Assembly (NCBI GenBank): GCA_910586555.1
Contig: CAJUJY010000031.1
Coordinates: 1-44,934, forward strand
Source of the DNA: an uncultured Lachnospiraceae bacterium
Lineage (GTDB): Bacteria; Bacillota; Clostridia; Lachnospirales; Lachnospiraceae
Direction of reading: 5' to 3'
DNA: 44,934 nt
Shown: positions 44,492 to 44,934 of the stretch, one piece after another
Numbering within the stretch: the first letter of the stretch is position 1
How the letters are laid out: each line of letters starts with the position of its first letter
Made by a program: the position numbers and the translations under genes
Notes under the pieces: generated by a model
What the model saw: only the letters and a program-made list of their open reading frames with translations
Database searches by the model: none
What the model was told of the DNA's origin: nothing

Positions 44492-44522
44492 AAACAAGCT
44501 TTGATATAATCCACATCAGTTT

Positions 44523-44550
44523 AATATAAATTTAATTGTTACTTTATCAA
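44523..44550 (-). promoter_or_regulatory. Putative promoter of the ABC transporter operon
   Basis: TTGATA (44550-44545) and TATATT (44528-44523) are 16 bases apart on the minus strand. Transcription would begin near 44516, ahead of the leader hairpin. The area is very AT-rich, so other pairs (for example TTGTCA at 44560) are possible. Confidence 0.4.
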
Positions 44551-44659
44551 ATTTTGACAATTTTTATACAAAGTACAGACTGATATAACTATATACTAAT
44601 TTAAAAAGTTTTGCAAGTAAATTATCTTTTATATCCATATCCGTTTCATAAATTTTTAA

Positions 44660-44688
44660 TTGTGTGTAAACAAAAGATAATTTATAGT
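44660..44688 (+). promoter_or_regulatory. Putative promoter of the structured RNA
   Basis: TTGTGT (44660-44665) and TATAGT (44683-44688) are 17 bases apart on the plus strand. The start would fall near 44695, about 20 bases before the fold begins. The -10 box is one base from consensus, the -35 box weak. An inverted repeat (44619-44630 with 44672-44683) overlaps it. Confidence 0.4.
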
Positions 44689-44714
44689 TATCCACAGTTT
44701 ATTTTAGATAAGAG

Positions 44715-44923
44715 GCCAAAATGTTATGCCCTGGCAATTCCAAAGTAATCCTACAGGCAACCCGCTTCCGCTTGGACGGGTTCACGCAACGGCGCGTAAA
44801 ACCTGTATGCTTCAAAGAAAAAATTTCTTTGAAGCATTTAAGACCAGGTTTAAACGCCGGCGGCCCCGTACAGTTGCCCTTTAGGATTACATCTGGCCTT
44901 TGCCAGGTAATATACGTTTTGGC
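44715..44923 (+). ncRNA. Large nested structured RNA candidate, family unassigned
   Basis: Helices nest in order. P1: GCCAAAA (44715-44721) with TTTTGGC (44917-44923), continuing after an imperfect stretch to CCTGGCAA (44730-44737) with TTGCCAGG (44900-44907). P2: GTAATCCT (44745-44752) with AGGATTAC (44883-44890), then GGCAAC (44756-44761) with GTTGCC (44873-44878). Inside are a small hairpin (CCCG..CGGG, 44761-44780) and a long arm: CGGCG with CGCCG, TAAA(A)CCTG with CAGGTTTA, and a perfect 14-bp stem (44807-44820 with 44824-44837). CCCCGT (44864-44869) could also pair with ACGGG (44776-44780). The GC content exceeds that of all nearby spacers and no reading frame spans it. Size and complexity suit a riboswitch-scale or raiA-like RNA, but I cannot match a consensus. 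The plus strand is favoured by the promoter only. Confidence 0.6.
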
Positions 44924-44934
44924 AGTTTATAAAA

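Overview
The window comes from a low-GC, anaerobic, spore-forming Firmicute, most likely a Lachnospiraceae-type Clostridia. The signs are a stand-alone SpoVAF/GerA germination protein, strong AGGAGG-type ribosome sites, AT-rich gene ends with hairpin terminators, a DUF5668-type ECF-sigma operon, BspA-like leucine-rich surface proteins and a GH5 cellulase. Almost all genes after 7.7 kb lie on the minus strand. I could not run any search, so family names rest on motifs and length.

Layout. (1) 0-5.7 kb: a SpoVAF-like protein, a predicted PD-(D/E)XK-like protein, a GGDEF/degenerate-EAL/LamG fusion, a GC-rich cloverleaf-folding element (4740-4880) and an XRE regulator. (2) 5.8-7.7 kb, plus strand: two GT2 glycosyltransferases. 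(3) 7.8-21.9 kb, minus strand: one tightly packed polysaccharide operon driven by a near-consensus promoter (21826-21854). Its order is wecE, a GT4, a GT2, a Wzy-like polymerase, a GT2, LicD, a Wzx flippase, LicD, a three-domain nucleotidyltransferase/cytidylyltransferase/PEP mutase protein, an iron-type alcohol dehydrogenase, phosphonopyruvate decarboxylase, and an AraC regulator frameshifted at a run of seven A/T. (4) 22.1-29.2 kb, minus strand: a second polysaccharide operon with its own promoter. It encodes an initiating sugar-phosphate transferase, a Wzz-like protein, a Wzx-Wzz fusion and a second Wzy. (5) 29.3-35.4 kb: CarD-type regulator, OGG1-type glycosylase, and a DHH phosphoesterase followed by a TIR/transmembrane/beta-propeller protein. 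(6) 35.6-44.4 kb: a large BspA-like surface protein, an ECF sigma/anti-sigma/membrane-protein operon, a GH5 glucanase, and a polar amino-acid ABC transporter. (7) 44.66-44.92 kb: a promoter-like sequence followed by a long, nested, GC-rich fold that looks like an undescribed or unassigned structured RNA.

How the parts work together. PEP mutase, phosphonopyruvate decarboxylase and the alcohol dehydrogenase form a complete route from PEP to 2-hydroxyethylphosphonate. The nucleotidyltransferase domain(s) would activate this to a CMP-phosphonate, and the two LicD proteins would transfer it to sugars made by the glycosyltransferases. The WecE aminotransferase adds a 4-amino-4,6-dideoxyhexose precursor. 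The predicted product is a phosphonate-decorated cell-surface polysaccharide. No aminoethylphosphonate transaminase is present, which favours the hydroxyethyl over the aminoethyl form. Two flippases, two polymerases and two chain-length proteins suggest two export lines or a composite locus.
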